This document shows positions 36,269-44,195 of a DNA stretch of 64,000 nucleotides, in pieces; position 1 is the first letter of the stretch, and every line of letters starts with the position of its first letter. The notes beneath the pieces are model-generated. The model had not been told where the DNA came from, ran no database searches, and was given only the letters and a program-made list of their open reading frames with translations. Both the position numbers and the translations under genes were made by a program. This stretch comes from JAUNBG01 sp964442735. GTDB lineage: Bacteria > Planctomycetota > Planctomycetia > Pirellulales > Thermoguttaceae. The stretch lies in contig CAYUAP010000009.1 of NCBI GenBank assembly GCA_964442735.1, forward strand, positions 1 through 64,000. Reading direction: 5' to 3'.

Positions 36269-36419
36269 TTCAAATGTTCTCCTTTTATAAATATTAGGTA
36301 AAAGGATTCGCAGAACATAGTCCGTTTAAATAAAGAATTAATGATTGTAATATTTGTTTTTAACTCTGTACGTTTTTATGGAAGATCCATCAACGGTTTG
36401 AGGATGATATTTTTACGTA

Positions 36420-37112
36420 TCAAGCATTCCTTTTTTTTACAGGCTGGCGCTTCGCCATTCGTTCGTTGAACATTCGAGTAATTTCCCGTTCAACATTTTG
36501 ATGAACCTCTTCTTCGGAGAGGAGGGAATAATCTTCATACAGCATTGGCGTACCATATTCGACGATAACAGGTTTTTTAAAAAAATGGGGGTATTTGTCT
36601 TTTCGTGATAGAACGTCAAAGGCACCAACAACAACAGTGGGGACAATTGTCGCTTTACTTCGAAAAGCTAGTGTGATATATCCTTTTTTAAAGGGGGTCA
36701 GTCTACCGTCTTCCGACCGGGCACCTTCAGGAAAAATAACGACACCTTCATTATTTTTGAGACGGCGTAAAGTTTCCTTGATACCGGTGAACCCAATTCC
36801 TTCCTGATCCAGAGGAATAGCGTCCAGAGAGTCGATTAGCCAGCCGAACGGCTTGAATTTAAAGAGCGTTTTGCGGGCTAGATAGTTGACTCGACGCCAA
36901 AAACCACAACCAACAGCGGGAGGATCAAGAAAACTCTGATGGTTCGAAACGATTAATAGTGGCCCTTTCGAGGGTATGTTTTTGCGTCCATAATGAATCA
37001 GACGAAAGCAGAGGAACATACTGATATGGGCCATCGTTCGAATCAATTCGTACCAAAGGATATGAATAAATGATATGTGACGATCTCGTCTTTTTTTTGA
37101 TTTATTTTCCAT
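36420..37112 (-). CDS. plsC: 1-acyl-sn-glycerol-3-phosphate acyltransferase
   Basis: This enzyme adds the second acyl chain to lysophosphatidic acid in phospholipid synthesis at the inner membrane. The protein has about 230 residues, typical for PlsC. The catalytic motif NHQSFLDP (His-x4-Asp) is near residue 63, and FPEGARS, the phosphate-binding motif, near 130. A hydrophobic N-terminal segment anchors it. I prefer ATG 37112 (MENKSKKRRDRH) over 37142, which would add ten Ile-rich residues from an AT repeat; neither has a clear ribosome site. It ends with a basic tail. Another acyltransferase of the same superfamily cannot be excluded. Confidence 0.88.
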   Translation of the reverse strand: MENKSKKRRDRHISFIHILWYELIRTMAHISMFLCFRLIHYGRKNIPSKGPLLIVSNHQSFLDPPAVGCGFWRRVNYLARKTLFKFKPFGWLIDSLDAIPLDQEGIGFTGIKETLRRLKNNEGVVIFPEGARSEDGRLTPFKKGYITLAFRSKATIVPTVVVGAFDVLSRKDKYPHFFKKPVIVEYGTPMLYEDYSLLSEEEVHQNVEREITRMFNERMAKRQPVKKRNA

Positions 37113-37176
37113 AATAATTATATCTATAATAATTATTTCCATAATAATTATTGATTAAAAGGTATTTTAATATAAA

Positions 37177-37221
37177 AAGCAGGTGAAATGCCTGCTTCCA
37201 AGATAGGGACAAGACCCATCT
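37177..37221. repeat. Pair of hairpins resembling a degenerate interspersed element
   Basis: AAGCAGG...CCTGCTT (37177-37197) and AAGATAGGGACAAGACCCATCTT (about 37199-37221) lie in A-then-B order between the zinc-ribbon gene and plsC. The sequence differs from the consensus, but arm lengths and spacing agree. It could act as a transcript boundary for the upstream gene. Confidence 0.45.
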
Positions 37222-38060
37222 TAACGCCGAAGTTGTTTGGAAGGATTTGGAGCTTCTCGGGAGAGTGGTTTCGTTGGGACCATTTTTTTGGGGGCTTCTG
37301 ATGGTTTGGATGTTGTATTTTCAGATGATTCCGGAGTACTTTTTTCCTGGGCCACAGGCGTAACGGCACGTACCTCTGGACGATTATATTCCCAGAGCCA
37401 TCCGTCCGGAGTGAACATTAAACCACGTAATATGACAACTGAAAATGCGGTTAATAGAAAGAGAAGAACACCTTTTCCGAAATTATCGTCGAATATCATC
37501 ATAGCCGCGATTGCCCCCAAAATGACAATTGGAATAAAGTAGACAATAAAGGCGGGACCAGGATTCAAATAACCGTAGAATAATTCAAATATCAGCCAAA
37601 CTACTGTAAAACAAGCGGCCGTTAATGCGGAGCGTTTGTAGAGTTCATTTCCCAATAGAATTTCCAGGTCATTTTCATCCCGAATCATCATGTATCCGAA
37701 GGATGTTAATGGAAATCCGATGATAAAGACACCCAAGAGACCAACAATATCTTTTATCAGACCGGTTTGCCAATATCTGAATAAATAGGCAATAGCACAA
37801 GTCACAAATATACCCAGAAGAGCCAGGGAGATCTGGGCAATCGTAAAATGAAACCGTGTTTGAAGGATAGGTCGAAGTGTATTACCCCCTTTTACTGTTT
37901 TCCCTCCTGATGTTATATCATCCGGAGCATGAATGACAAGTTTTTCTTTTGGTATTTCTATGATATGCCCACATTTTGGACAGGGACCCTTTTTCCCCGC
38001 AAATTGGTCACCTACCTGAAATCGTGTCATACAACCTGGACAAATTACTTCAATGGCCAT
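37221..38060 (-). CDS. Zinc-ribbon membrane protein of unknown function
   Basis: A 279-residue protein that begins with a zinc ribbon: VICPGCMTRF at residues 5-14 and KGPCPKCGHIIEIP at 24-38, four cysteines in CxxC pairs. About 40 polar residues follow, then five hydrophobic segments between about 70 and 215 (ISLALLGIFVTCAIAYLF, IVGLLGVFIIGFPLTSFGYM, ALTAACFTVVWLIFELFY, FIVYFIPIVILGAIAAMMIF, GVLLFLLTAFSVVILRGLMF). The tail is Pro/Ser/Thr/Lys-rich and probably cytoplasmic. This design is common in planctomycetes, but no function is known to me. The ATG follows AGGAAGGAACACGATA on the minus strand. Confidence 0.75.
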   Translation of the reverse strand: MAIEVICPGCMTRFQVGDQFAGKKGPCPKCGHIIEIPKEKLVIHAPDDITSGGKTVKGGNTLRPILQTRFHFTIAQISLALLGIFVTCAIAYLFRYWQTGLIKDIVGLLGVFIIGFPLTSFGYMMIRDENDLEILLGNELYKRSALTAACFTVVWLIFELFYGYLNPGPAFIVYFIPIVILGAIAAMMIFDDNFGKGVLLFLLTAFSVVILRGLMFTPDGWLWEYNRPEVRAVTPVAQEKSTPESSENTTSKPSEAPKKMVPTKPLSREAPNPSKQLRR

Positions 38061-38335
38061 TATCGTGTTCCTTCCTGTTATTCGATGAAGAACGTGTCTT
38101 TTAATATTTAAGTGTGATTATTTCACCCATGATCACGAAGGGGGCGTTACCAAATATCCAAAATCTCTTTGGTATTTCCATAGAGCCTGATTTCGTATCC
38201 CCTCCTTCACAATTTTAACGAAAATAAAAAGACTTGGCAAGATTAAATTTCATTTTTATCGAAACAAATAAAAAAATAGGGTGTTTTCTTTTTTATAGGA
38301 AAAGAGAAAAAATAGAATTGTTTAAATTGTCTCTT

Positions 38336-38364
38336 TTGACATTTAGCCGCAATTTTATTATTCT
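38336..38364 (+). promoter_or_regulatory. Sigma-70-type promoter of the EF-hand/FGE gene
   Basis: TTGACA at 38336-38341 and TATTCT at 38359-38364 are exactly 17 bases apart and lie about 50 bases before the start codon. This is one of the best promoter matches in the window. The rest of the spacer from 38061 holds nothing else recognisable. Confidence 0.6.
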
Positions 38365-38415
38365 ATGTATTATTTATGTTATGGGAAATTTAACGAGTTA
38401 TTGAGGAGTTGATTT

Positions 38416-40564
38416 ATGAAACGATTGTTATTGTGTGTCGGATTATTGTGCGGACTAATGCTGACGGGCGATATCACGTCTGTCTATAGTCAAACGGAAG
38501 GTAGGTCTGGACGGCAAAATAACCGTCAGCGAACACCACGTAATGATAACGACAATAATCGACAGCGGAGAAATCCATTTGAATCGGCCATGACAGAAGA
38601 TGGTCAAATTGATTTATCAAAACTGTCGGAAAATATGCCGGAAGAAATGAAGGAGAACTTTAAAAAGGCAGACAAAGATAATGATGGTTTTTTGAGTCGT
38701 GAAGAACAGCAAACAGCGTTTAGTGGAATGCGAATGGGGGGTGGTCAAGGTGGTCCAGGCATGATGGGGGGCGGAATGAGCCGAAACATGTTTGGCGATG
38801 CACGTTTGGAAGATGGTCGTATTCGACTCTCCAAACTGCCAAAAACGCTCTCCAAGGATATGATAAAGAATCTGAAAAATGCGGATAAAGACAAAGACGG
38901 TTATTTGAGTCGCGAGGAACAGCAGACCGTATTCGGAAATATGCGCGGTGGCATGCGTGGACAAGGTATGATGGGAGGTCCTGGTATGGGAGGTCCCAAT
39001 ATGTTTGGTGAAGCACGTCTGGAAGATGGTCGAATCGATCTGTCCAAACTGTCGAAGGAGACACCGAAGGAAGCCCTTGAAAACTTCAAAAAGGCCGATA
39101 AAGATAACGATGGTTTTTTGAGTCAGGAAGAGCAGCGTTCCCTGCGCGGTGGAATGGGTGGTTTTGGTATGATGGGAGGTCCTGGTATGGGAGGTCCCAA
39201 TATGTTTGGTGAAGCACGTCNNNNNNNNNNNNNNNNNNNNNNNNNNNNNNNNNNNNNNNNNNNNNNNNNNNNNNNNNNNNNNNNNNNNNNNNNNNNNNNN
39301 NNNNNNNNNNNNNNNNNNNNTGGGTGGTTTTGGTATGATGGGAGGTCCTGGTATGGGAGGTCCCAATATGTTTGGCGAAGCACGTCTGGAAGATGGCCGA
39401 ATCGATCTGTCCAAACTGCCGAAGGAGACACCGAAGGAAGTCCTTGAAAACCTTAAAAAGGCCGATAAAGATAATGATGGTTTTTTGAGTCAGGAAGAAC
39501 TTCGCGCGAGTTTTCGTGGACAGCGTCGTGAAGGTGGTTTTGGTCCTCGTGATTCTGGTGATAATAATGGCAGACCGAGTCGTGAAGGTGGTTTTGGTCC
39601 TCGCGATTCTGGTGATAATAATGGCAGACCGAGTCGTAACAATCGATCGGACCGTCCTGGTCGAAGTGAACGCGAGGCTGTTGTTCAAGATCGATTGATT
39701 AAAACCGAAGGTGAAACGCCTGGCAATATGTTTGTTTTTATTCCAGCCAATCAGGATTTTCAATTCTCCGTTTCGGTTGATAATCGTGAAAAAGGGGAAA
39801 AAGCGGCTATTAAGGCCGATTACTGTCTGGCAAAGTATTCTGTAACTAACAAGGAATATAAAGCCTTTATCGACGATACCAAATATGAAAAACTTCCAAA
39901 ATACTGGAAGGATGGTAATTATCCGGAAGGAAAAGACAATCATCCGGTTGTCCAGGTTTCATTTGAAGATGCCAAGGCCTACTGTGACTGGCTAACCGCA
40001 AAAGACAGTAACTGGACCTATCGTCTTCCAACGGAAGCAGAATGGGAAAACGCTGCGGCAGGTCCGAATAAATTGGCCTATCCCTGGGGAATTTCTTCCA
40101 ATGTAACCTATACCAAGGGTGTTTTAACTTCTGAATTCAATTACAATGGAGTTTTTGCCGCTAAAGTTATTCTGGATAAAGAAAAAGACGCCAGTATTCT
40201 CTCCATTAACAAAACGGGCTTGGTTTCGAACTGGAAATCGGAAGATGCAAAGAAGAACTTCTTGGCCACAACTCTATTTCGTCAAACGGTTCTGGACGGA
40301 GGTAATACAACACCGGTCGATCTGTATCAGGAAGCCTATTCGCCATATGGATGTTACGATATGGCAGGTAATACATTTGATTGGACATGTTCTTCAATAA
40401 CCGCATCGAATGGAGCGGAAAATGGGGAAGTTGTCAATGCCATTCGTGGTGGTTCCTGGTATTCCAACGCCAAGAGTTGTTCCGTAATCAATCGGGGAGA
40501 AGGTCGTTTTCCCAATGGTTCCTATATCACGGTTGGTTTTCGAGTTGCTGCCCAAAAAAAGTAG
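38416..40564 (+). CDS. Secreted EF-hand repeat protein with C-terminal formylglycine-generating-enzyme-like domain (contains gap)
   Basis: One gene split by a 100-N gap. It starts with a Sec signal (MKRLLLCVGLLCGLMLTGD) after TTGAGGAGTTGATTT. A Gln/Arg/Asn-rich stretch follows, then repeated units of about 67 residues, each with an EF-hand loop of the form ADKDNDGFLSREEQ (at least four visible) and a Gly/Met-rich spacer (GGFGMMGGPGMGGPNM). After the gap come one more EF hand, two 18-residue repeats (REGGFGPRDSGDNNGRPS), and a SUMF1/FGE-like domain: PADYCLAKYSVTNKEY-like start, YRLPTEAEWENAA, YDMAGNTFDWT, RGGSW, and terminal GFRVAAQ. The two sides are in different frames only because the gap was set to 100; a gap of 135 (one 201-base unit) would restore the frame. 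It would bind calcium outside the cell; enzymatic activity is not assured. Confidence 0.82.
38788..39499 (+). repeat. Long in-frame tandem repeat (201-213 bp) in the EF-hand gene
   Basis: The anchor ATGTTTGG(C/T)GA occurs at 38788, 39001 and 39202, then after the gap at 39368. Periods are 213 and 201 bases. Copies next to the gap are almost identical, so assembly probably failed there. Confidence 0.88.
39221..39320. other. Scaffold gap of 100 N inside the EF-hand repeats
   Basis: The flanking repeat anchors are 166 apart across the gap instead of 201, which predicts a missing length of 135 bases or 135 plus multiples of 201. Both keep the reading frame. Confidence 0.9.
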
Positions 40565-40582
40565 AATAATACATAGAGTGTA

Positions 40583-40621
40583 AAAGACCGAAAATATTCT
40601 TTATTTCGATGTTCGGTCTTT
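40583..40621 (+). terminator. Hairpin after the EF-hand/FGE gene
   Basis: Arms AAAGACCGAA and TTCGGTCTTT (ten base pairs) with a 19-base loop start 18 bases after the stop codon. No long U-tract follows beyond the arm itself. It is a plausible 3' end of the transcript. Confidence 0.55.
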
Positions 40622-40760
40622 CGTGAATTGATAATATTCCTTAAACTGTGAAAATATGCGTTATCCTGGAATTTCGGTTTTTATGTATTTGTGTTCGCTT
40701 TAATCATTTGGCCAAAAGGGAAACCGGGATTCCGTATCGTCTTTATCCACGGTTTGATGC

Positions 40761-40796
40761 TATAATGTTGAATGGTATAATGTTGAATGGTATAAT
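40761..40796. repeat. 15-bp unit TATAATGTTGAATGG in tandem
   Basis: Exact copies lie at 40761 and 40776, with a partial third at 40791. It sits in the spacer between two convergent genes, next to a two-hairpin element. Confidence 0.85.
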
Positions 40797-40806
40797 CCTG
40801 TCTTTT

Positions 40807-40896
40807 CCAGGAGCTCGGACATCTTGTCGTCCGTATTCTCCAACACAGGCATCCCGCCTGTGTTGAAATGAAAGCATTTAAAACAGCCTTGAGTAT
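40807..40896 (-). repeat. Two-hairpin interspersed element, reverse orientation
   Basis: Read on the minus strand it gives ATACTCAAGGCTGTTTTAAA, hairpin A as ACACAGGCGGGATGCCTGTG, TACGGACGACAAGATGTCCG as hairpin B, and CTCCTGG. All parts of the full element are present in order. It lies 3' of two convergent genes. Confidence 0.7.
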
Positions 40897-40915
40897 ATAA
40901 TGTTACTTTATCAAA

Positions 40916-41683
40916 TTATAGTGCTGATTTAGTCGTAGTTTTTGTGACAGGTGTTTCGGCTGTATTCCATAATCCGCGTTTTTCTTCTTTTGCTTTATTT
41001 TCCGCTTGACAGAGCTGTTCTTTGATTGCGGTGGAAAAGTTATATTGAAGTTCCGCATGTGCCAAACCGTTACGAACCAGTTCTTCGTTTAATAGATAAT
41101 TGCCCTTTTCATCCAAATAGATTAAAGCTAAACGGCGTCCATAGCGATCTGTTTTATTGCCGTCTGCTTTTAAATAGACTCTGTTACCGAATTCTTTAAT
41201 CCTTTTTTCTACATATTCCAAGGCATCCACGGCAAACGGTTCGGCGGAAGTATTCCTTTTAGATCCTGCGGAATTGTTATTTTGAGATGCCATTTCCGGA
41301 GTATCAATGCCAATAAAACGGACTCGTTCTCTAATAATACCGGAATTCACGATAATGGTATCGCCGTCAACACAACGTTCCACGTAGCAGTATTCCACCT
41401 CGGGAATAACACGTTGTGCGATTTTCTCTTCCATTTGTTTTTTCCCCTTCGACTGCGATAGGGAGAAAAAACCACTTCCCTCTTGTTGTTGTGTCCTGTT
41501 ACGTGATGGGGTTAATGAAGAGTTCGGAACATTATTTGACGTAATAAAATAGAGAAAAAAACAAATAAACAGAATTACGATGATTGTAATATAGAAGCTG
41601 CCTCCACCTTGTGACATATTTTTTCCGTAACCAGCCGCCATCGATCCACAAAAACGACCTACATCTTTATAACTTCCATGCAT
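40916..41683 (-). CDS. Membrane-anchored staphylococcal-nuclease-like protein
   Basis: A 255-residue protein with a hydrophobic anchor at about residues 31-47 (ITIIVILFICFFLYFI) and a thermonuclease domain from about 95 to 240. The domain shows VDGDTIIV, then RVRFIGIDTPEM with the Arg, Asp, Thr and Glu of the calcium and catalytic site, and DRYGRRLALIYL with the second catalytic Arg. LVRNGLAHAEL and RGLWN close the fold as in the family. It is thus probably an active calcium-dependent nuclease outside the membrane, cleaving DNA or RNA. Gene order suggests an operon with the two genes upstream (spacing 30 and 37 bases), though no shared function is obvious. Confidence 0.88.
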   Translation of the reverse strand: MHGSYKDVGRFCGSMAAGYGKNMSQGGGSFYITIIVILFICFFLYFITSNNVPNSSLTPSRNRTQQQEGSGFFSLSQSKGKKQMEEKIAQRVIPEVEYCYVERCVDGDTIIVNSGIIRERVRFIGIDTPEMASQNNNSAGSKRNTSAEPFAVDALEYVEKRIKEFGNRVYLKADGNKTDRYGRRLALIYLDEKGNYLLNEELVRNGLAHAELQYNFSTAIKEQLCQAENKAKEEKRGLWNTAETPVTKTTTKSAL

Positions 41684-41713
41684 GTAATCTTCTCCAATTT
41701 TTTTGACGAGGTT

Positions 41714-42865
41714 TTAATCGGTTGCCACATTTTTTTCGTAGATAGTGATATTGTTATTTACTGAATTGTAGATCACAATAACTTCTGTATTCAAAATAAC
41801 CGGATAGAAAACTTCTTTTTCGTCTGTTTTTTCAATTTCGGACGAATTTTCCGGGCGCGGAAGCTCCATAATGAAGCTCCCGTTTCGATCAAACAGACGT
41901 AAACGCGCTATTTTTCCTTTTTCGGAGGTCAGTACATTACCATTACTGAATGTATCCAGGTAAACAGGATTCATATTGCCGGAAAAAGCGTTAGAATGGC
42001 CGGGCTGTTTATCCCAGGAATGCTCTTTTTGCCAGATTCCGTCTTCTATATTAAAGGCCTCAATTCGATATCTCGTTGGATTGGTTACCAATAAATGACT
42101 TGGTATATTATCGACCGCCATTGAAAAATAGGGTTCTGCCGAAAAAGTAAAACCTGGAAAATCGGAATTATCTTCAGGAAGACCTATTTTTAGGACATTT
42201 TTGAGATCTTTCAGATCGTAACGAAGAATGACTTTATTATTACAATCTGCTAGAAATAACCATTGATCCCAAGCCTTCATGGATGAAATCAGGGCGTTAC
42301 CCTTTAATTTTATCAAATTGGTACCACTGTCTTTTTGCTGGGGATCCAAAACGGCAATGGTATCACCAAACGCGATATAAAGCAGGGAAGGGACGTTCTC
42401 GTCACCAGTAAAATAGAAGCAGATGGCAGTTGGTAACGTATTCTTTTCTTCCTTGCTATCGGCAGTACCAGCCTTAAATGGTAAATTTTGAAGCTGTTTT
42501 CCCTTGTTATCGTAACAGCAAACACCTTTACGGTCTGCAACCCAAAAGGAGTTATCTTTTCCGGCGCATAGTACCAGGGGTTTTTCTTCTTTTATTTTGA
42601 ACGTTTGTGTTGGAACATAATTTGGCTGTGCGGAATTAACCATCGTCATTTGTGGAACAGATTCATGTGTCTTTGTTGGAATGCAAATCAGAACGACAGC
42701 TCCAATAACAGCAATAACAAGAGCACTGATCAAAAGAACGATCCAGGTTAATTTCGTATTGACTACGTTGGAATTGCCAAAAATAAAATAATGGGTATGT
42801 CCAGCAGTATCACACCATTTATAACTGCTATTATCTTCGGATTTTTTACCTTTTTTTGAAGTCAT
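41714..42865 (-). CDS. Membrane-anchored beta-propeller-like protein (NHL-type)
   Basis: I take the start at 42865 (MTSKKGKKSED) because TAGGAACAATAAA precedes it; an upstream in-frame start at 42883 has no ribosome site. The product has about 383 residues. A polar N-terminus is followed by one membrane helix near 45-65 (TWIVLLISALVIAVIGAVVLI). The rest looks like blades of a six-bladed propeller: VLCAGKDNSFWVADRKGVCCYDN, then PSLLYIAFGDTIAVLDP, WLFLADCNNKVILRYDL, and GNVLTSEKGKIARLRLFDRNG. This resembles NHL-repeat proteins of planctomycetes. It probably acts as a binding scaffold outside the cell; the partner is unknown. Confidence 0.68.
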   Translation of the reverse strand: MTSKKGKKSEDNSSYKWCDTAGHTHYFIFGNSNVVNTKLTWIVLLISALVIAVIGAVVLICIPTKTHESVPQMTMVNSAQPNYVPTQTFKIKEEKPLVLCAGKDNSFWVADRKGVCCYDNKGKQLQNLPFKAGTADSKEEKNTLPTAICFYFTGDENVPSLLYIAFGDTIAVLDPQQKDSGTNLIKLKGNALISSMKAWDQWLFLADCNNKVILRYDLKDLKNVLKIGLPEDNSDFPGFTFSAEPYFSMAVDNIPSHLLVTNPTRYRIEAFNIEDGIWQKEHSWDKQPGHSNAFSGNMNPVYLDTFSNGNVLTSEKGKIARLRLFDRNGSFIMELPRPENSSEIEKTDEKEVFYPVILNTEVIVIYNSVNNNITIYEKNVATD

Positions 42866-42902
42866 TTTATTGTTCCTAATCACGATCCAATTTTGAGTTG
42901 TA

Positions 42903-43862
42903 TTAATTCTCCGGCATTTGTGATTTAGCGTTTTGTACTAATTGTGAAGCGATTTTAGCGATACGTGTAATTTTTTTCTCGGGAACATTATCGGCAATGG
43001 TTGCGATAAATCCACCATAGGGAGTTCCGAGACAATCGAACAAATGTGTAATCATTTCTTCCTCGGCATTTTTGTCATCGGTTATCAGTTCATCCAGACG
43101 CACCGCAAAACATATTTTTCCGCGGTGAAGTCTTCCAATTTCCGATAGTTCCATTTTATAGGGTTCTTCGATTCGAATAACATCCACACCGATTTCTTTT
43201 AAATCGCCGAAGAATTCGGAACTTTCAGAAGAAGTCCTGAACCATATATGAAGTCCGGATTCCTTGGCAAGTTTGAACTCTCTTGCATAATGTCGTTTTA
43301 GAAGACATCGCCACATGGATAAAGTAATACGGGAAGTTTTTCGAGGCCCCCAATCATCACAAAATTCAACAGCGTGAAATCCTTTACGCATTAAGAGATC
43401 GAACATATCCGATTCGAACTCAAATATATACTCCATTAGTTCAACGAACCTATCGGTTTCGACGAGAAAATCGACGGTACTCAATTCGGCACCACGCAAG
43501 GCACTATAGATGGAATAACCACTTAAACCGAATGAGGCAATTCGATATCGATCTTCGCAAACTTGTGCCATTTGGACTATCCCTCCCAAACGTCTGGGAG
43601 CGTCCATGGTTGGAATTTGCAAGAGATCGACCTGTTTCCATTCAGGAAGTGTTGGTTCTGTTGGAACGATCCAGGAACCACTCTTTGATTTGGTACGGGC
43701 AAACCCCCATTCACTTTTTTGAGGGTTATCGACATCACTCAATGATAGATCATACGTTAAGACATCACTGTGCTTTATATTATCGCTGTCGACCCAGACA
43801 GGTACTCTATCTGGATTTCTAAATAAAATCGCACGATCAACAGTTGATTTTCGCGTCGGCAT
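42903..43862 (-). CDS. Uroporphyrinogen-decarboxylase-like protein (URO-D/MtaA/CmuA superfamily)
   Basis: A 319-residue protein. Sequence such as RAILFRNPDRVPVWVD near the start, FVELMEYIFEFESDMFDLLMRKGFHAVEFCDDWG in the middle, and the segment with HIWFRTSSESSEFFGDLKEIGVDVIRIEEP near 230 follow the pattern of URO-D-like barrel proteins, in which His and Asp line the cavity. These relatives are often methyltransferases or proteins of unknown role and not heme enzymes; true HemE signatures are absent. A hairpin at 43891-43927 lies in its leader. It heads a possible three-gene operon with the propeller and nuclease genes. Confidence 0.72.
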   Translation of the reverse strand: MPTRKSTVDRAILFRNPDRVPVWVDSDNIKHSDVLTYDLSLSDVDNPQKSEWGFARTKSKSGSWIVPTEPTLPEWKQVDLLQIPTMDAPRRLGGIVQMAQVCEDRYRIASFGLSGYSIYSALRGAELSTVDFLVETDRFVELMEYIFEFESDMFDLLMRKGFHAVEFCDDWGPRKTSRITLSMWRCLLKRHYAREFKLAKESGLHIWFRTSSESSEFFGDLKEIGVDVIRIEEPYKMELSEIGRLHRGKICFAVRLDELITDDKNAEEEMITHLFDCLGTPYGGFIATIADNVPEKKITRIAKIASQLVQNAKSQMPEN

Positions 43863-43890
43863 TTGTTTTTATTACCTCCATTCTGACAAC

Positions 43891-43927
43891 GGCAGAACGA
43901 ATCCAATAATGAATTCGTTCTTCTGCC
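43891..43927 (-). promoter_or_regulatory. Hairpin in the leader of the URO-D-like gene
   Basis: Arms GGCAGAACGAAT and ATTCGTTCTTCTGCC pair with a three-base bulge and a loop of about ten bases. It lies 29-65 bases upstream of the start codon. It could be an operator or a leader structure. Confidence 0.45.
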
Positions 43928-44195
43928 TATCTAAAAAACATAATTTATTAACAGGTTAGCAGAGAGAGAATCGTTTGTCAACTATACTATCATTAATTTC
44001 TGTAAAAAAGATAAAACGGGGAAGGGAATAATCCCCATTATCATACCATTGACCTTTATCATACCATTGACCTTTTATAGAATAATGATAAAATTTTATT
44101 TAAAATAGAAATAGTGTTATTGTTCCAGCAGGGGCGGAAATATATTCTGCTTCCCTAAAGGTGTTATGGACTTTGTGTCAGAAAAGGAGTATACA
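43928..44195. other. Spacer between the URO-D-like gene and serA, with an 18-bp tandem duplication
   Basis: TCATACCATTGACCTTTA occurs at 44041 and, with one change, at 44059. The rest is AT-rich and should hold divergent promoters, but no strong -35/-10 pair stands out. Confidence 0.6.
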
